Below are positions 5,726 through 7,729 of a DNA stretch of 7,729 nt, one piece after another. Positions within the stretch are counted from its first letter, which is position 1. The number at the start of each line of letters is the position of its first letter. The stretch is from CAJXOW01 sp964421495. Its GTDB lineage: Bacteria; Bacteroidota; Rhodothermia; Balneolales; Balneolaceae. The stretch spans positions 1 through 7,729 of the forward strand of contig CAYQXO010000119.1 of NCBI GenBank assembly GCA_964421495.1, read 5' to 3'. A program made the translations under genes and the position numbers. The notes beneath the pieces are model-generated. The model was not told the DNA's origin, did not search any database, and saw only the letters and a list, made by a program, of their open reading frames with translations.

Positions 5726-7361
5726 ACAACGAAACGAACTCGAAATCCTCGCCGTTAAACAGGCCTTTATCGCTGAGCTTTAACTTGGGGATAACCAGCA
5801 GTGCCATAAAAGAGAGGGTAATGAACGGAGCCTGCAAGTCGCATCCCATGCTTCCGGCAAATGAACGGATCTTTTCATATTCCCGGGCCACCTCCTCGTA
5901 CGACAGGTTGCTTATGATGCCTGCTATGGGCAGTGGAAGCATTTTGTTTTTCTGCCCCTGTACCGCACTTATACCTCCCTGTTTGTCGATAACCAAGTTT
6001 GCGGCCTCGGCAATTGCATGATCCTCCGCACCGACTACGACAATATTATGGGAGTCGTGGGCAACGCTGGAGGCCAGGGCTCCCGTCTGCAGACCAAAAT
6101 TCTTGATAAATGCCACCGACGGATCCTCGTCCCGATATCGATTTACCACCGCCAGTTTCAACAGATCCCGGGAAGGATCCGCCACGACATTACCATTATC
6201 GGTCTTGGGCTGATAATGCAGCTCCTCGGTTACCAGTTGACCTTCCCGGGCCTCGATTACGCGCAGCCTCCCCCCTTCATAGTCCACCTCAAAATCTTCG
6301 GCCCGTTTCGGCCCCGTGTCAAACTTGTTAACCACCCGCGACTCCCGGCGATCAATCAGCGGCTGTCCCTCTTCGGCCACCCTTTCCCCGTCGATAAAAG
6401 TCCGCAGCACGTTAAACGCATCCGCCTCCGGGGCATCAATCTCGATAAAGTCGGCCGGATCGCCGTCCCGCAGCAAGCCGACGTCCAGCCCGTAATGCTC
6501 CACCGGATTCACGCAGGCGGCCTTCAGTATTTTCATCAGATCGCAGCCTTGATCGAGGGCACGGCGGACCAGCCGGTCGATATGTCCCTCGGCCAGCGCA
6601 TCCGGGTGCAGATCGTCGCTGCAAAACATCGTATTTTCGTAGTGCTCTTCCAGCAAAGGTATCAATTCATCAAAATTACGGGCCGCCGATCCTTCCCGGA
6701 TGATCAGCTTGAGGCCCGCTTCCAGCTTTTCTCGTGCTTCCTCAAGCTGAAAACTCTCATGATCGGTCGAGATCCCGGCTTCCGCATACGCCTGCGCATC
6801 CTTACCCCGTACGCCCGGCGCATGTCCGTCGCACGGCTTACCGCGCTCGCGGGCCGCTTTTATCTTCTGCATCGTCTGGTCTTCGCGAGCGATAACGTCC
6901 GGAAAGTTCATCACTTCTCCGAGGTAGCGAATCTCATCTTTATCCAGCAGCCGCTCCACTTGTTCCGGACCCAGACGCGCACCGCTGGTCTCGAACGGAG
7001 TTGCCGGCACGCAGGAGGGGGCACTGAAATTGAATTTAAACGGTACCCGCCTGCCATCTGCTATCATATATTCGACCCCCTCAACGCCGAGCACATTGGC
7101 AATTTCATGGGGATCCGAGACCGTCGCCACCGTCCCATGAATGGTCGCCACCCGCGCAAACTCCGACGGCGTCAACATCGAGCTCTCGATATGAATGTGG
7201 GCGTCGATCAATCCCGGCAGCAGATAAGTATCATAATCCGCGTCATGCTCCCGGGTCACCTGATCTATACGTCCACCATTCACTTGAATAGTTCCCGGAT
7301 AGATCTCCTCATTCACCGGATCAACGATGTTGCCTGAAATCGAAAAATCATGCTCAGCCAT
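5706..7361 (-). CDS. ade: Adenine deaminase
   Basis: Cytosolic metal-dependent amidohydrolase converting adenine to hypoxanthine and ammonia in purine salvage. The 551 residues carry the complete Ade signature. The small N-terminal composite domain is GNIVDPVNEEIYPGTIQV. The metal site follows in LIDAHIHIESS (His55, His57, Glu59), then SDPHEIANVLG (83-93), LGEVMNFPDVI with Glu149, CDGHAPG with His180, TDHES with His201, and FCSDDLHPD with Asp249/Asp250. The C-terminal adenine-deaminase domain shows SSVAHDSHNIVVVG (431-444), the QGGISAVQGQ region and APFITLSFMALLVIPKLKLSDKGLF (511-535). The ATG at 7361-7359 begins right before the conserved start of the fold, and no clear Shine-Dalgarno site precedes it. 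A small membrane-protein gene overlaps its stop codon. No other purine genes and no purine riboswitch are visible nearby. Confidence 0.96.
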   Translation of the reverse strand: MAEHDFSISGNIVDPVNEEIYPGTIQVNGGRIDQVTREHDADYDTYLLPGLIDAHIHIESSMLTPSEFARVATIHGTVATVSDPHEIANVLGVEGVEYMIADGRRVPFKFNFSAPSCVPATPFETSGARLGPEQVERLLDKDEIRYLGEVMNFPDVIAREDQTMQKIKAARERGKPCDGHAPGVRGKDAQAYAEAGISTDHESFQLEEAREKLEAGLKLIIREGSAARNFDELIPLLEEHYENTMFCSDDLHPDALAEGHIDRLVRRALDQGCDLMKILKAACVNPVEHYGLDVGLLRDGDPADFIEIDAPEADAFNVLRTFIDGERVAEEGQPLIDRRESRVVNKFDTGPKRAEDFEVDYEGGRLRVIEAREGQLVTEELHYQPKTDNGNVVADPSRDLLKLAVVNRYRDEDPSVAFIKNFGLQTGALASSVAHDSHNIVVVGAEDHAIAEAANLVIDKQGGISAVQGQKNKMLPLPIAGIISNLSYEEVAREYEKIRSFAGSMGCDLQAPFITLSFMALLVIPKLKLSDKGLFNGEDFEFVSLFEEDMG

Positions 7362-7601
7362 AATGGTTCAATATATTTCCTTGTGAAATTGCCACTCATA
7401 CCTACATAGAGCTGTTCAGAAACCAAAACGAAATGCAATCTATAAAAGTCAGCGCAAAATAACGAATGCGACCGGCGGGAAGCGGGACGCCCTCCCAATC
7501 CGGTATTGAAACAATCATGTAAGTTATTTAAATTCAGTCTAAATTAAATTTAAGGAAATCATTTTCAGTCACGAGAGGTGACGAAGAATTTTCAGACTAT
7601 T
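7362..7601. promoter_or_regulatory. Divergent intergenic region between ade and a secreted-protein gene
   Basis: This 240-bp region must hold promoters for both directions, but neither could be assigned. On the + strand, TAAATTTA (7545-7552) resembles a Bacteroidota -7 box but lacks a -33 partner. An AT-rich inverted stretch surrounds it. A GC-rich element at 7471-7504 stands out: ACCGG (7471-7475) with CCGGT (7500-7504), enclosing GGGA (7477-7480) with TCCC (7493-7496) and an inner GGG/CCC. It has no T-run, so it is more likely a leader structure or protein site than a terminator. Confidence 0.35.
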
Positions 7602-7729
7602 ATGAAGCAAGCAGGTTGTTTGAGCGTACGACGTTTTGCCATCCCTTTGTTCATATTTTCTTTTCTACTTACCGGACAGCCGCTGATTCACGCACAATCA
7701 TCGGAGGTCTCACAAGACAAGACCCGCAC
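7602..7729 (+). CDS. 5' end of an exported protein, cut by the window edge
   Basis: An ATG at 7602 opens a frame that stays open to the last base (42 codons). The translation starts MKQAGCLSVRRFAIPLFIFS, followed by FLLTGQPLIHAQ. This is a classic Sec signal peptide: basic residues near 10-11, a hydrophobic core at 12-24, and a likely signal peptidase I site after HA before QSSEVSQDK. Such an export signal is common for outer-membrane receptors and secreted enzymes in this group, but nothing of the mature protein is visible, so no product is named. No Shine-Dalgarno site is well placed (AGAGGTG ends about 23 nt upstream). The 5' end is complete and the 3' end is missing. Confidence 0.6.
   Translation, partial: MKQAGCLSVRRFAIPLFIFSFLLTGQPLIHAQSSEVSQDKTR

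Noticed and set aside
6018..7337. 439-codon open frame on the + strand
   Set aside because: Antisense to adenine deaminase, with a composition rich in Arg, His and Ile and no domain. It is a shadow of the ade codon pattern.
7362..7601. Possible purine riboswitch upstream of adenine deaminase
   Set aside because: The - strand leader was read for the conserved core of purine aptamers; neither the conserved P1-adjacent bases nor the two kissing loops were found.

Overview
The window reads as ordinary chromosome from a Gram-negative member of the Bacteroidota/FCB group. A Balneolota/Rhodothermota-type marine or halophilic lineage is my best guess, with low to moderate confidence. Three things point that way. 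A secreted enzyme and a small copper protein carry short lipoprotein-like or AxAQ-type export signals. The metE promoter candidate fits the Bacteroidota -33/-7 form (TTTG, then TAnnTTT). Most genes lack a Shine-Dalgarno sequence. The proteins are also fairly acidic. No mobile element, CRISPR array, tRNA or rRNA gene was seen.

Layout on the + strand: (1) 172-1362, an exported PQQ-dependent aldose sugar dehydrogenase (GSDH/YliI-like beta-propeller). (2) A 329-bp spacer without a gene. (3) 1692-2273, a lipoprotein cupredoxin (azurin/auracyanin type), closed by a textbook terminator at 2298-2329. (4) A promoter candidate, then a canonical cobalamin riboswitch (2441-2620) and an unusually long structured leader. 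(5) 2822-5158, metE, cobalamin-independent methionine synthase. (6) A structured metE 3' untranslated region ending in a second textbook terminator (5339-5370). On the - strand: (7) 7361-5706, adenine deaminase, overlapped at its 3' end by (8) a 76-codon two-helix membrane protein gene (5725-5495). (9) At the right edge, + strand from 7602, the first 42 codons of a secreted protein whose identity cannot be read.

How the parts work together: the riboswitch explains the metE control. When cobalamin is present a B12-dependent MetH (not in the window) can make methionine, so the cobalamin-bound leader should shut off metE. No intrinsic terminator lies between the aptamer and metE. A hairpin covers the metE Shine-Dalgarno sequence, so translational control is the simplest model. 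The sugar dehydrogenase and the cupredoxin could share periplasmic electron transfer, but their separation and apparently separate transcription make this only a suggestion. Adenine deaminase is a stand-alone purine-salvage gene.

No clearly new system was found. The points most worth checking are the roughly 200-nt expression platform behind the riboswitch with its competing pairings, the hairpin pair at the end of the metE transcript (possible 3'UTR RNA), the auracyanin-like copper-ligand spacing, and the small membrane protein coupled to ade.
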